DNA of 64,000 nucleotides. It comes from Amborella trichopoda (Eukaryota; Streptophyta; Magnoliopsida; Amborellales; Amborellaceae). The translations under genes and the position numbers were made by a program. Below are positions 1 to 11,821 of the stretch, piece after piece (the first letter of the stretch is position 1; the number at the start of each line of letters is the position of its first letter). Where the stretch lies: contig NW_006498102.1 in NCBI RefSeq assembly GCF_000471905.2, forward strand, positions 2,696,218 through 2,760,217, read 5' to 3'. Below the pieces are notes generated by a model. It ran no database searches. It was not told where the DNA came from and saw only the letters and a list, made by a program, of their open reading frames with translations.

Positions 1-1430
1 TAATCTTGTGGACAAATGCATTTACCCCAAGTTTAGTGGGAGCAAATTCATTATTTTGGTTCTACATGTAGATGACATTCTTCTGGCTAGCAATAATATT
101 CACATGTTGCGTGAAACAAAGATTTTTTATCTAAGATCTTTGAGATAAAAGACTTGGGTGAAGGTTCATGTGTGAATGTCATAAAAATTCTCGAGATAGA
201 CCTCGAGTTGTTTTGGTATTATCATAAAAGGCACATATAAGAGGGTGCTCAAAAGGTGTATTATGCATAATTGTTCTCTAGGTGTACCACCTATTATTAA
301 GGGTGATAAAGTCAACAAATTATAATGTCTTAAAATAACTTAGAAATGATTAGGATGAATAATATTCATTATGCATCAACTGTGGGAAGTTTAAAGTATG
401 CTCAGGTTTGCACCCGTCTCGATATAGGTTTTGTTGTTAGTGTATTGAGTACATCTCAGAGTTACCTCAAGCTAGAATATTAGAAAGCGGTTAAGAAAGT
501 AATGAGGTATCTATAAGGGACAAAGAATGTTATGCTCACATATAGAAATTTTGATCATCTTGATGTGAATGGATATTCAGATCCAGATTTTGCTACATGT
601 TTAGATAATAGGAAGTCAACATCAAGTTATATCTTCATGATGACTGATGGAGCTATTTCATGGCAGAGTAAGAAGTAGTAAGTCGTAGATTCATCAATTA
701 TAGAAGCCAAATCTATACCTTGCTATAGGGCCACCAAGTAAGCCATCTGGCTAGGGAATTTTATGTCGGGGCTTCGGGTTGTGGATTCTATTTCTAAGCC
801 TTTGAGAATTTTTTGTGATAATTCCGCTATAGTTTTCTTCTCTAAAACAACAAGAATTTGAACAATTCCAAACATATAAAAAATAAGTTTCTTGTTGGAA
901 GGAATAAGGTAAGGGGACTTGTACTGTTCATTGAGCACATCAGTACCAAACTGATGATTACTTATCCATTGACCAAGGGCTCGATTCCCAAATTGTTTGC
1001 AGAGCAGGTTGCTTGTATGGTTTAAGAGATATGTGGGACGCACTTGGTTTAAGAGTAAAATTGCTAGCATACAATATGTAACGCACATTTAGTTTGGTTT
1101 ATATATATTTGATGCATCAAAGTTTCTGTTTTAGTATGTGTATATATAAGGATAACGGGATATAAAGTTTTGGACTGCTTTTAGTTGGGATATGGGCGTG
1201 ACCATATCATAAGGTATTTATCCGCAATAAGACACCCACCATAAAGGTTACATGTTAGAGACCATAGAGAGTAATGGTGCATGTATTGTAACCATGAAAC
1301 GACAATTTGTATAAAATACAATTAGCCTTCATCATTTGATATTAGTAGTTTCACTCATCAATTTCTTAATTTTGAGAGCGCGCATAAGTTGAGGATGTAT
1401 TTTCAACCATAATTATTGTTAGACCAAGTG
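1..1430 (+). mobile_element. Ty1/copia retrotransposon fossil, 3' part (RT end, RNase H)
   Basis: Translated pieces match the end of a copia polyprotein. The reverse transcriptase signature HVDDILLA lies near 64-90 and the RNase H block GYSDPDFATCLDNRKSTS near 571-627. The usual C-terminal region follows to about 1010. A purine-rich stretch near 1420-1440 resembles the polypurine tract before a 3' LTR, but no LTR pair can be defined here. The element starts before the window, is heavily decayed with many breaks, and is old. Confidence 0.85.
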
Positions 1431-2517
1431 AGAGAAGTAAGAAAATATTCCTAATTTCATGATTTAACAACATATAAGGGTAATAGTGTCCACAATTTAC
1501 GTGAGATAGTTATCTAATATAAAGATAAGGATCATAGGTAACTACCAACCCCCATATCTCTTAATGATAACAGTCCTATGATGTGGAACGGTTAAGAAAA
1601 GAAAAGAATTTTTTTTTTTTTTTGTAATGGTCTCATATCTTGCTCAAACTTCATAAGGAAGTTCCCTATCAAGCTTGAAGGAAAAAAGACGTGAAGCCCA
1701 CTTTACTCGTTTAGAGATTAGGACCAATAGTCGTTTTTTTTTACTAGATCATGGCAGGTATGCTTAGATCTATTAATTTATATTCTCTTTTTTCAGTAAT
1801 CATAAATAACAAGCCAAAAAAGATTTACACATTTTTCAATTTCTTAAATATGAAAATATGTGGTTTACTTTACAGAAAGAGCAAGATAGGGACACAGAGT
1901 GATAACCTAGAAAGATAAGAGTTCTAGGTTTTCTACGGGTGGAGAGAGAGAGATCTTTTATTCTTAAGAGAGATCTTATATCCTTAACAAAGTTTCTCTT
2001 CACTAAAATGGCATTTTTGTCCTAGTATTTTCCAAAAATTATTATGTGTCTTTATAGGAAAAGCATATTATTGTGGAATTTATGTTTGCTCCAAAACCTT
2101 GGGTTCCTTGTTGGGCCCGTTACAACTTGGGAGTCCAATGAACATTTCCCCTATCATATATAAAACCATTTATTTAATTTACATGGGAGGGAAAAGTTAA
2201 ACAATGGATTGAATGACTGGGTTCCAACCAAGCTTAAATCTATCTTAAGTTTATTCTACTTTATAGTAATAGAGCTTAGATAGTTCAACTACCCCCCAAT
2301 TATTCTCTTCAATGGGCAATCTATCAAATCTAAAAACTTTGGTCAACTTTTAATAAACCAAATCCAATCTAGGCATAACATGGAGAGAACAATGAGATGC
2401 GCTTTGATGTTTAATTATAGTTTATACCACTCTACTTTGACCCTCCTTCCCTAAACTAATCTTTCCTGTCGGGTACTCATTTTCAAATGAACCCTAGTGC
2501 TATTAAAACATGATGTA
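1431..2517. other. AT-rich intergenic DNA, possible remnant of a copia LTR
   Basis: No gene is visible. There is a T-run near 1610-1623 and a short GA tract near 1940. The first few hundred bases may belong to the 3' LTR of the upstream copia fossil, but there is no second copy to confirm this. Confidence 0.4.
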
Positions 2518-2898
2518 GGTTCTATAAGGCCTAGGCTTTATGAAAACAAAGTAAAACCTCATCTCGAATTATTGTCCGGAACGCACTTTGTGTATCGGAT
2601 ATTATATGATGGTTGTGACATCAATTACCAACACCGACTATTAAATTTGAAGCTAAAAAAATGACACATATCTTGAGGATCCGTAAACACTTATTTTTAG
2701 GCAAAATAGATGGTATATATAATTTACTGTGATATAAACTATTTTTAGGGCTCGATTCTTAATTTTTTCACACTCATTTTGGTAAAAGCCAAGATGATGG
2801 ATTTGAAGGTCTTCTGGCTCAAGAACTATATTTTTTTAAGGAGTTTTAAGTTGAGGCTTTACTTCTTTTGATAGAGTTGTAACCTTATCAAAACATTT
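2518..2898 (+). mobile_element. MITE, subfamily A copy 1
   Basis: About 380 bp, with a left end reading ATAAGGCCTAGGCTTTATG and then AAAGTAAAACCTCA, and an inverted right end containing TGAGGCTTTACTTC and TTGTAACCTTATC. The interior (motifs GATGATGGATTTGAAGG and ATACAAACTATTTTTAG-like) is shared with the other A copies at 4218, 5417, 7790 and 15655. It is non-coding. The lineage appears Mutator-like, because related copies carry 9-bp target duplications. Confidence 0.8.
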
Positions 2899-2989
2899 AT
2901 CTTAAAAAAATGGAACCATTATTTTGAGTTTTAAGTGGCGACTTTGGAAAAATAAATATAATTCCTTTTGAAAGTTTCCTTGTAATTTC

Positions 2990-3062
2990 TAAAAAGTTTT
3001 TGAGGTGCATCCATATTTCTACATTTTAAAGTTGCAACCTTATATATAAATTTTTTCCTTCT
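2990..3062 (+). repeat. Right-end fragment of a subfamily C MITE
   Basis: The stretch GAGGTGCATCCATATTTC, then TACATTTTAAAGTTGCAACC, matches the right ends of the C copies at 48.2 and 49.5 kb. The left part is missing or unrecognisable. Confidence 0.55.
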
Positions 3063-4217
3063 AAGAATGGATAGTACAAGGTCCAACCAGTTTCCCTTGT
3101 TTTAAGATGAAGCACAATCTCTCATTTGAATGGTGACATGAGACAGTATTCATTGGGGCGTCAGGTTACCATACAATTGCCCTTAGTATTTGAAGAGCAT
3201 ATGGAAGCTATTAAAATAATCATAGTTTGAAGAGGCTGCTAATCTTAATGCAATCTAGCATAGTAAGATTCAACCATAAGGCTGATTATTGTGACTCAAC
3301 CTATATTTTAATAATAGAGGTTAGGATATAACCCATGATTCAAGGTTCTCCGGACCCCACCACATGCTTCTTCATTTTATATAGGAGTAGGTACCATGAG
3401 GTGGATTTACGTAGGTTTTTTTCTTTTTATTGTTTTTTTATATTTGAGTTTTCCAATCATCAGAATAGTATTATATGCTATAATTAATTATTATAATAAG
3501 TTTGTACTGTTCGGGATGTGGTCATACCAGCACTAATGCATTGGATCCTATCAAAAACTCTGTAGCTGAACAAGGTGGAGTTGTACTTGGAAGGGGGATC
3601 TAGAAGGTGACATCCAATTTGGACTTAGCACAAGATTGGAAGGGAAAGTATTTTAATTAAACTCATGTTTGGAAAAAGTAAATGGGCGGTACAATAATGT
3701 TGAAATATGAAACACCAAAGTACCAAGCTAATGCTCTTGTATTTATTCATGCATTATAGTAATGGACACAAGAATGAATCATTTTTGCAATTGCAAATTG
3801 GCAATCACCTTGTCTTGTCCAAGCCATTTTCTTCAAGAGCATATAGCTTTGGTGGGGCATTCCCTAGGATTTGGGCAATCAATGATGATACTATATGCAT
3901 CCCTTTTAATCAGCACCAAGCAAGCATAATGAGGGGTTGATAAGTATATTATAACCCAAGGTGGAGACCATTACAGCTATAAAAGCCAACGACCCATCCA
4001 CCACTCTCAAGAAGGAATTGTTCATGATTGACTATGAATGAAATACATGGATTAGATAGAACACAAGGATGTTCCTATGGTCGAATGGGGAGAGGACAAG
4101 TGGCATCTCGATGAACGCATAAACCAGACAGTAAGCCAAATTGATGGACCTGATGTTCTGGATCCACATGTGTCATTTCGTTCCCAAAAAACTAAAAAAT
4201 AATAATTAATGGATGAA
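3063..4217. other. Intergenic DNA, nothing recognised
   Basis: AT-rich sequence. The short open frame at 3707-3940 has no recognisable domain and no coding context, so I do not call it. Confidence 0.4.
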
Positions 4218-4606
4218 GTTTCTATAGGGCATAGGTTTTATGAAAATAAAATAAAACCTCATCTCAAATCCTTGTCAGAAAAGCACTTTTGGCATTGGAC
4301 ATCTCTGTTATGGATCCAAAATCAATTACCAACATCGACAATAAAATTTTGAAACTAAAAAACTGGTACATATCTTGTAGATTTGTGAACACTTATTTTT
4401 TTCAGTTGAATTGACGGTCTAGATAATTTTTACAATATACACTATTTTTATAGCTTGAAATCTTAATTTTTCTTTTACAATCGTAATATTGAAGCCGAGA
4501 TGAGAGATTTAAAGGTTTTCTAGTACTTGAATTGCAATTTACAATGAGTTATGAGGTGAGGATTTACTTATTTTGATAGGGTTGTAGCTCCTATCAAACC
4601 ACTTTC
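4218..4606 (+). mobile_element. MITE, subfamily A copy 2
   Basis: Same order of motifs as copy 1: left end with AAAATAAAACCTCATC, interior GAAACTAAAAAACTGG and TCTAGATAATTTTTACAATA, and a right end with GAGGATTTACTTATTTTGAT and CTATCAAACC. Non-coding, about 390 bp. Confidence 0.8.
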
Positions 4607-4749
4607 CATGATTAATATAGAGTTGATAATCAATTCATCTGGCAATCTTGTCATTCTCACTGTTCGCATATCCTTTCAATCTGGACCGTCTATTAGCATT
4701 AAGAATAAGAGAAATGGAAAAAGCCTTGCTAGAGGTTCATCCTTTCAAG

Positions 4750-4856
4750 AGGGATTAGGCTTCGGCTTGAGTGGTTAGCAGATGGCGTCTTGCAGTGTGT
4801 TGCATCTCAAGTTCGATTCCTACCACTAAACAATTCAATAAAATAAAATAAATAAA
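4750..4856 (+). mobile_element. tRNA-derived SINE (probable)
   Basis: A pol III A-box-like sequence, GGCTTGAGTGGTTAGC (4764-4779), is followed 30-40 bases later by a good B box, GTTCGATTCC (4811-4820). An A-rich tail ends in AATAAAATAAAATAAATAAA (about 4837-4856). This is the layout of a plant tRNA-derived SINE. I could not find a convincing target duplication. A weaker B-box-like sequence (ATCGAATCCTAGC) and A-rich tail at 4914-4948 may be a second, degenerate SINE. Confidence 0.6.
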
Positions 4857-4948
4857 GCTCACCGTTCAAGCTTAACAGCTGAGACCTATGGGCCACATCA
4901 CTAAGGTCACGACATCGAATCCTAGCTTGTCCACAAAAAATAAAAAGT

Positions 4949-5416
4949 AGAAACCCAATCAATCAACCATGCATCACACGTGCAAAGTACAAAATCAGAT
5001 GTCCAATAGATTGAGCTCTATGGAACCGGCAACAGGGTCCACACGTGTTGGCTAAGTGAGAAGGAAAGCATTCGATAGGCCCAAACACATCAAACCCAAC
5101 TTTAGGATGCCTAACCATTTGTGTAAGAAACATTGTTTTTTAGTGATGGGGCCTACTACATTTGAGCCAATCTTTCCACATCTAAAAGAGGAAAGTAAAG
5201 AGATAAACAAAAGGAAAGCAAGGAAAGGGTCCAAGACAAACCCACTTCTCCCTAAAATCTCTTAAATCTCACTCACGTCTAAAAGCCCTCAAAGGAACTA
5301 GTGGACTTAAGCTTAAGTGGGCCATGCCCCAAACGTGAAAGAGAAATAAAGCCAAAAGATTATATGCTCCTGCAGGAGCATTCCACTTCCACCCCTTTCC
5401 AGAGTGAGATTCTATT
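4949..5416. other. Intergenic DNA, nothing recognised
   Basis: Two overlapping opposite-strand open frames here (5052-5265) look like chance. Neither has a domain or a codon pattern I recognise. Confidence 0.35.
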
Positions 5417-6056
5417 TAGGAGTACTTAAGGTCTAGGCTTTATGAAAAGCCTCACTTTGAATTCTTATCTGGAAAGCATTATGGGTGTAAAAAATCTCTG
5501 TGATGGCTCTAAAATCAATTTCCAATACCGATCATGAAATTTGAAGCTCAAACAATGGTATAAATCTTGCAAACTTGTAAACACGCTGAGGCTCTAAACA
5601 AACACATTCGAACCTACCTCAAAGTTTTCATTATTACGAGATTGTTTTGATGTCCAAAAATCATCAAATTGATCATCTCGACATCAAGATGCATGAACAT
5701 AGAAAAAAATTGATTTCAAGTTTTGGAAATAATGTATTTTGTAATGTATTTTTTGACCGTCAATTTTTTAGATTTTCAAGTTTTTATAAATCTGTCAATC
5801 TGCACCATTTTTGAAGCTTTAAACTTTATAAATAAGATAAAAATATGTTTTAAGGCTATCACAAAGATTCCGAGTGTTGAAACCACATTTCTCGATACTA
5901 TTTAAAGTTAGGCTCTAATTTGATTGTTTAGAGTCTAGGCTCTATACAAACCACAACCTTTGTTATGATATACATTTTTTTTAGGGCTCAGAATCCTAAT
6001 GTTCTTCACAACCCTAACAGTCGAGGGCAAGGTGATCGATTTGAAGGTTTTAGGTC
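5417..6056 (+). mobile_element. MITE subfamily A copy 3, interrupted by a B copy
   Basis: The left half of an A-type element (5417 to about 5588, motifs AGGTCTAGGCTTTATG and ATGAAATTTGAAGCTC) and its right part (about 5959-6056, motifs TTGTTATGATATACAT and GATCGATTTGAAGG) flank a complete B-type MITE. Relative to other A copies, about 35 bases of A sequence are missing at the junction, so the event was not a clean insertion or was followed by a deletion. Confidence 0.75.
5589..5958 (-). mobile_element. MITE subfamily B copy 1, inside an A copy
   Basis: It begins GCTGAGGCTCTAAACAAAC and ends GTCTAGGCTCTATACAAACC. It contains the B core ATCATCTCGACATCAAGATG. The core is the reverse complement of the corresponding A and C core, hence the minus strand. 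Non-coding. Confidence 0.8.
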
Positions 6057-6790
6057 TGTTTTAGTGAAGGGAGTAAGTATATAATTTGCACTAGCAAGAG
6101 TACACTAGCCAAGCTTCAAAGGAAAAACAAGAGAGGGAGAGAGAGAGAGAGAGAGAGGAAGCTTTTGGAAGGGACTTGAAACAATGTCGGGCCATTTTTA
6201 AAAGGTTTGAGGGGCTGGGAGGCACCTAAAAGGCCTAGGGGTTCGAGGTGGGTCCGAGCCTAGTTTCCCTAACACTAATGACAAACACCTTTTAAATAAT
6301 TGAGCCACAATTATCATACCTTAGTGACATATTTTACTTAGAAAAGCAAGCATTTAGGGGGACAATTATGAAGCTTAGTGACATATTTTACTCACAAGTG
6401 AGCATTGAGGGAGGCACTTATCAAGATTTAGGAGCATAATTTACTTGCAAGTGAGGATTAAAAAAATGATATTTTATGGATGATGTGACAAAAAGTAGAG
6501 ATTAAATTAGGGTTAGGGTTTAGACTTTGAGGTGATGCCATACTTAAAAGTGGGGATGACAAGAGATTTATTCTATGAGAGGGGGGGCTGCGTTTCTTCA
6601 AAGTTAGTAAGATACGGGGAGATCTTCATGGATTGGCCGTCAATCACGCAGACACGTGGGAGTCGCACGCGTCATGCTTGTGTAACACATGGGCAGGTTA
6701 GAGAGAGAAACACACTCTCTCTTTAAGAGCATGCATATTATGTTCCTGTAGGAGTATACTGTATATCTACTTCTTTGCCCCTATTTAAAA
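6057..6790. other. Intergenic DNA with a GA microsatellite
   Basis: A (GA)n tract lies at about 6130-6157. The rest is unremarkable. The open frame at 6532-6726 has no recognisable domain. Confidence 0.4.
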
Positions 6791-6791
6791 A

Positions 6792-7172
6792 ATGAAAAAG
6801 TTTATGTACTGTCGAGGCTCCAAACAAGCAAATAAAAACCCACCTCAAAAATTTCACTAAAAGACGTTGTTTTGATAACCAAATATCATTAAATTGATCA
6901 TCTCTACTTCAAGATGCATGGACATGAGAAAAAAAATTAGATATCAAATTTTGAAAAATAATGCACCTAGTAACATAACGCTCAACTTTTTAGATTTTCA
7001 AGTTTTCATAAATATGCTTCATCCATATTATTTTTAAAGCTTTAAATTTTATAAACTATATTCTAAGGCTATCACAAGGATTTTCGGTATTAAAACCACA
7101 TTTCCCGACAGTATTTGAAGGTGTACATTATTTTGATTGTTTAGAGCCTTAGCTCTATATAAACCGCACCCT
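6792..7172 (-). mobile_element. MITE subfamily B copy 2
   Basis: Left end GTCGAGGCTCCAAACAAGC and right end CCTTAGCTCTATATAAACCG, with the B core around 6894-6930 (ATCTCTACTTCAAGATGC). Non-coding, about 380 bp. Confidence 0.8.
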
Positions 7173-7789
7173 TTAAGAAAATCTTTTACCTAAAGTTTTG
7201 GAAACCATCCTAGAGTTTAAATGAAATTTTGAATATTGAGTTTTGTTACACTTTGATCTAGCCCTTCAAAAACTAGACGGTCTCAATTCAATTTTGATGT
7301 ATTAGTTTTTTTTAATATATATTTGATAATTTTTTAATTGAGATTAATATTCTATCCCCTACTTGAAGTATTTCTAACACATATTTTACTTATGGGAGTA
7401 AATAGATAATATACTCTAGAGAGAGAAGCTCTAGAAAGAGAGAGGGTGGAGGCTTGGGAAGGTCGGTAGAGGCAGGGGCAGAGATATGGGCTCGAAGCAT
7501 CGGGGTTCGTTCCGTCTGAAGGGAACAGAAAGATAGGGGGTTAAAAGATGGGTAGAGAGAGAAAGTAGAGAGAGTAAATACCAAAATTAAATATAGAGAG
7601 AGAGAATTTAGGAAGTCAAAAAAGTTAAACAAAAGATATTGATGTTATTTCTTATTATTGGCCTGGCTGGAGGGAGGGTCGGCTTGGGCTTCGGGCAATA
7701 CACAGCTCTTTCACCATCTAATGCTTTTCGACAGTCTTTTCACTTTCCCAAAAGACTTCAATTTTTACGTGCCATCGTTTTAAAGGATG
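7173..7789. other. Intergenic DNA with GA-rich patches
   Basis: GA-rich runs occur at 7418-7445 and 7555-7610. No coding region is recognised; the opposing small open frames at 7390-7884 run through low-complexity sequence and into the next MITE. Confidence 0.4.
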
Positions 7790-8186
7790 AGGTTTTTATA
7801 AGGCCTAGGCTTTATGAAAACAAAATAAACCCGCACATCAAATCCTCATCCAAAAAACACTTTTTGAAACAGAAATCCTCATAATAGCTTTAAAATCAAT
7901 TTCTAACACCGGCAATAAAATTTGAATCTTAAAAAATGGTAACTGGCTTTGTGGCTCTACGAACACTTGTTTTTAAGGCGAAATGGATGATCTAGATAAT
8001 TTGTTACGATATACATTATTTTTAGAGCTTGAAATCATCTTTGTTTTTTTGTTTTTTGTTTTCACAATCATAATGTTGAAGCCGAGAAATGTAATGGTTT
8101 TTTAATGCTTGAATTGTAATTTTTGATGAGTTATAAAGTGAGGCTTTATTGGTTTTCATAGAGCTTCAGTCCTATCAAACCATTTT
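7790..8186 (+). mobile_element. MITE subfamily A copy 4
   Basis: Left end TAAGGCCTAGGCTTTATG, interior GATGATCTAGATAATTTG and TACATTATTTTTAGAGC, right end GAGGCTTTATTGGTTTTC and CCTATCAAACC. It is the least decayed A copy and useful as a reference for the interrupted copies. Confidence 0.85.
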
Positions 8187-8308
8187 CCAGTTTTAAATGA
8201 ATGTTAGGTAGATGAGATTTATACATGCCACGCTTAAATATTAATTTATTTTTATTTTTTTATAAAAATTACATTGACACCAAATTTAAGGAGTCCAATT
8301 CGTTCATA

Positions 8309-8418
8309 GGCTCGCACCTACAAAATATTAAAAAATAAAATGATCAAAATAATTAATGGGCATTTTTATCATTTTATTTTTATAAAAATAAATTTTCAAT
8401 ATATTTGTAGGTGCGTCC
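8309..8418. repeat. Short foldback repeat
   Basis: The sequence GCTCGCACCTACAAAATATT (8310-8329) is repeated in inverted form as AATATATTTGTAGGTGCG (8398-8415), with AT-rich arms (AAAATAAAATGAT against ATCATTTTATTTT) between. The 110-bp unit could fold into a long hairpin. It may be a MITE; no target duplication was identified. Confidence 0.6.
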
Positions 8419-9161
8419 CATCGAGATGATGATCACACTTACCAAATTCTATGTCCATCTAATTTGTAGAAAAAAAAGTAAAACTAAAATACTTTAAGCT
8501 ATTCGATCTAGGTCAAATAACTAAAATCCTTTAAGCTATTCGATCTAGGTCAAATAGTCAAGGCTCACTTGTGACATTATGGTTGAAGGTATCTCAGCCA
8601 TTCCTTCAGATCCAGCGGTTGGGAGAGAGTGGAAACTTTTGGTTAAGTTTTCTCTTTAAATTATTGCTTGTAAGTGTAAACTTTTAGTTAAGTATTAGGA
8701 TTTTTTTGATTAATATATGCATATTATTATCATTTACTGGATATAATAATGATCGAGAACATTGATTGATTATTTTGACTAAAAGGGTTTATTCAATGCA
8801 ATATTCCACAAAGAAAGAGACTTGTTATGAAGCTTAATTTTACTTAGGTTGTAAGAATTGTACCAACTTTTATTGCTTAAATAATTTTAAGAAATTAAAA
8901 AGCATTGCTTTCGGCTAAAGTTAGGAGAATTTAGAATGAAAAACTTTGTAGTATGTGATCCCATGCGTTTCTTTCCGCATCACGCCCAACAATTATCCTT
9001 CCGTCCAAATATCAAAATTTTGCAATTTTTTATAGCATTGTTTCTCCCCTTTAGACATGTGAAAGAGTTGGTATGGCGTCCTCTCATATGATCATACTGT
9101 GCATCTGCTCCTTCGATCTCTCTCCCTCCTCTGTGCGACTTCTTTGATTTTATTATTGTTA
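8419..9161. other. Intergenic DNA, nothing recognised apart from a short tandem repeat
   Basis: A direct repeat of about 37 bases with the motif TTTAAGCTATTCGATCTAGG occurs twice at about 8490-8560. No gene is visible. Confidence 0.4.
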
Positions 9162-9562
9162 GGAAAAAGTTTATGAAGAACCGAGGCTCTAAACAATCAA
9201 ATTAGAGCGCACCTCAAAAAGTTCACTGGAAGAGGTTGTTTTGATGCTTAGATATTCTCAAATTGATCATCTCGACATCAAGATGCATGGACGTGAGGAA
9301 AAAATAGATTTGAATTGAAATGAACAATTTGATGATATTGTAATGTATCTTGTAATGCATTTTTTGACCATTAATTTTCAGGATTTTCATATATCTGCTC
9401 GATCCACACTATTTTTGAAGCTTTAAACTTTATAATTAGATATGAAAATATATTTTAAGGCCATCGCCAAGATTTTTAGTATAGAAACCATATTTCTCGA
9501 TACTATTTAAAGGTATACTCTAATTTGATTGTTTACAACCTCGGCTCTAGAAACCACACCCT
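9162..9562 (-). mobile_element. MITE subfamily B copy 3
   Basis: Left end GGAAAAAGTTTATGAAGAAC then CGAGGCTCTAAACAATC, B core TCATCTCGACATCAAGATGC near 9266, right end CTCGGCTCTAGAAACCACAC. Flanks TTATTGTTA and TTACTGTAA agree at 7 of 9 positions, consistent with a decayed 9-bp target duplication. Confidence 0.85.
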
Positions 9563-9887
9563 TACTGTAAAGTTGTGCGCTGGTGACTTGACAAAAGAAA
9601 GTAGAAACGGTACCTTAGTTTTCTTCATTAGTTCCTTTTATGTGCGTAGCATTAGTATCGGTGGTTTAAAAAACGGATCGGTGACTCGGATAGGGCATTC
9701 TAAAAATCGATTTGGATTGGTGAATCAGCAATCCGGATCGGAAATTAAAAAATATTAAAAATTTATTATAAAATGTTGTTTTTTAGGAATCCAATAAGAA
9801 ATGAGGGTACTATACTATTAACTTTTTATTGTTTTCATCAATTTATGAATATTGAGATGTTCTTCCATGTATGAACTTATATTGACC

Positions 9888-11584
9888 TGTCACGCCCCAA
9901 GAATTTACAATACTGACATTCCTGAGATGTGACAGTCAAAACATATATACATCTCATTGATAGGACAAATTTACAATGGCGAATTCTTACAAAGTAACAA
10001 AAGAAAGTTTAAGCACAACTACAGTATCTTCCAAAGTTGATCCTGACGAGCACTCAAAATCAAACCGCAGTTATTCTGAAAAAATGTTTACCATAATTTG
10101 ATGAGTTTGGCTACTCAATAAGTGATCATCATAATCCTAAAAATAATCATGATTGAAAGATATCAATATTTTCAAAAAGGAGATCTATTAACAGAAATAT
10201 ATTAACAGTTTCACTTTAAAAAAAAATACATAATTAAGTATAATTCGAATAATTGAAATGCATATAACATTTTAACGGTAATGCATAATTTAAAGGATTT
10301 CACAAATTACCTTACTAGCGTCCCAAGTCGGTCACCTATATCCCATCAGCGTCCTGATGGGTCCACTTAATCCCTATCGGCGTCCTAGATAGGTCCACTT
10401 AATCCCTGCAGGTCCACTTATACCTCACCGGCGTACCGGATGAGTCCACTTAATCCCTACCGGCATCCCAGATAGGTCCACTTGTACCTCACCGGCGAAC
10501 CGGATGAGTCCACTTGCATACTTAAAGTATTTCTAAATCTCTTTAAACATTCGAAAGCAGCAATATCATGCACTCAACATATCCTTGAAATTATTAATAT
10601 GAATTTCACTGAAGCCATTAATAACAATCACTTCAATAACATTTCTAAAATAACCAGTCGAATATTTTGGGCTCAAATGAAGAAAGGTAGCAGTTCGTAA
10701 AGACATTCTAGCATAATTGCCAATCTAATATGGATAGAAAAACTCTTATAGAAATTCACGAATACAGAATTATCACAATTTATGGGATGTCAATTCGCAA
10801 ATGAACATTTCACAGACAATGCTATAATCAAATGCAAAAATATCAGTTTTCAAATAATAAGGCAGTCATTTGCACATGAAATTTAAAATGTCTAAATATT
10901 AAAAAACAGTAGAAAGAAATCTCACTATTTTACTAAAAGCAGAAATATCACATTTAGTGTTAATAATTTTACAGTATCTAAACTTTTCTAACAATGGACA
11001 AGAAAAATAAATAAATTTATTTCTAAGAATTTATAACATTTAAAATATTTTACAATAGATAAAATGCCACCATTTCTACTAAAAAGATTATTCTTCAAAA
11101 TAATGAGGTCGCTTGCGCATAAAATTTATCGCACCTAAAATTCATGATAATAAGCAGAAGTAATTATTTCATTTTATTTTTAAAAAGAATGGATTATTTT
11201 TCGAGACAATGAGGCCACTTACCTAAAATATTTGAGAGGGAGCTTCTGATAAAAATTAGGCTAGAGAGAGAAAGAGCTCACCGCGTTTCAACTAGAGAGA
11301 GAGATCTCAAAATTTTCTAGGGTGGGAGTCATCGCCTCTGCTATTTAAATTCTTAAGATACCTATTATATTATCTTATTAAGTTACACCTCATACATGAG
11401 GTGTAACAATTATATTACATCTGAACGTTTAAAGCTCACGTCCACTAAAGGACGTGGCAAAGCAGCAAAAACTTAAATCAAAAGCTTTTGAAAGTAGTGA
11501 TGGTCTCTAAGGACCGTCATGCTCATATGGACCATCACTTATTAAAAGTTTTTTTTTTAAAAAAAAAATTTTAGTATTATTACA
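9888..11584 (+). mobile_element. Solo LTR (1.7 kb) with 5-bp target duplication
   Basis: The sequence begins TGTCACGCCCC and ends TTATTACA, and is flanked on both sides by TGACC (9883-9887 and 11585-11589). The uninterrupted site can be read in the related hAT element near 52.7 kb, which lacks this sequence, so this is a clean insertion. No internal retroviral-type coding region is present, as expected for a solo LTR left by recombination. A short imperfect tandem array lies inside it at 10315-10515. The perfect duplication suggests moderate age. Family not determined. Confidence 0.8.
10315..10515 (+). repeat. Imperfect tandem array inside the solo LTR
   Basis: The motif GGTCCACTTAATCCC or a close variant recurs five or six times. 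It alternates with CGGCGTCC-like and CACCGGCGTACCGGATGAG blocks, giving a compound unit of about 35-65 bases. It is GC-richer than its surroundings. Confidence 0.7.
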
Positions 11585-11821
11585 TGACCATTAAATTTAC
11601 ATCATATAAAAGAAATCATAGAATTATCATGGATTAATTATATAATCGTATATGGACTACAATAAAGAGTTGACTAAATCGATGAAAATTTGGCTACTAA
11701 AATCTCGAATTTGTGGAAAACCCTAATCCGCTAAAAAAAACCCAAATTATTACAACCTAACTAACTATAATATTATTTACCAACAATATTTTATAATTAT
11801 TTATTATATAATAATACAAAT

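Noticed and set aside
5052-5265. Two opposite overlapping short open frames
   Set aside because: Low complexity of evidence: no domain, no promoter or splice context.
10315-10515. CRISPR-like array
   Set aside because: The repeats are irregular, spacers are repeat-like, the genome is a plant, and the array lies inside a solo LTR.
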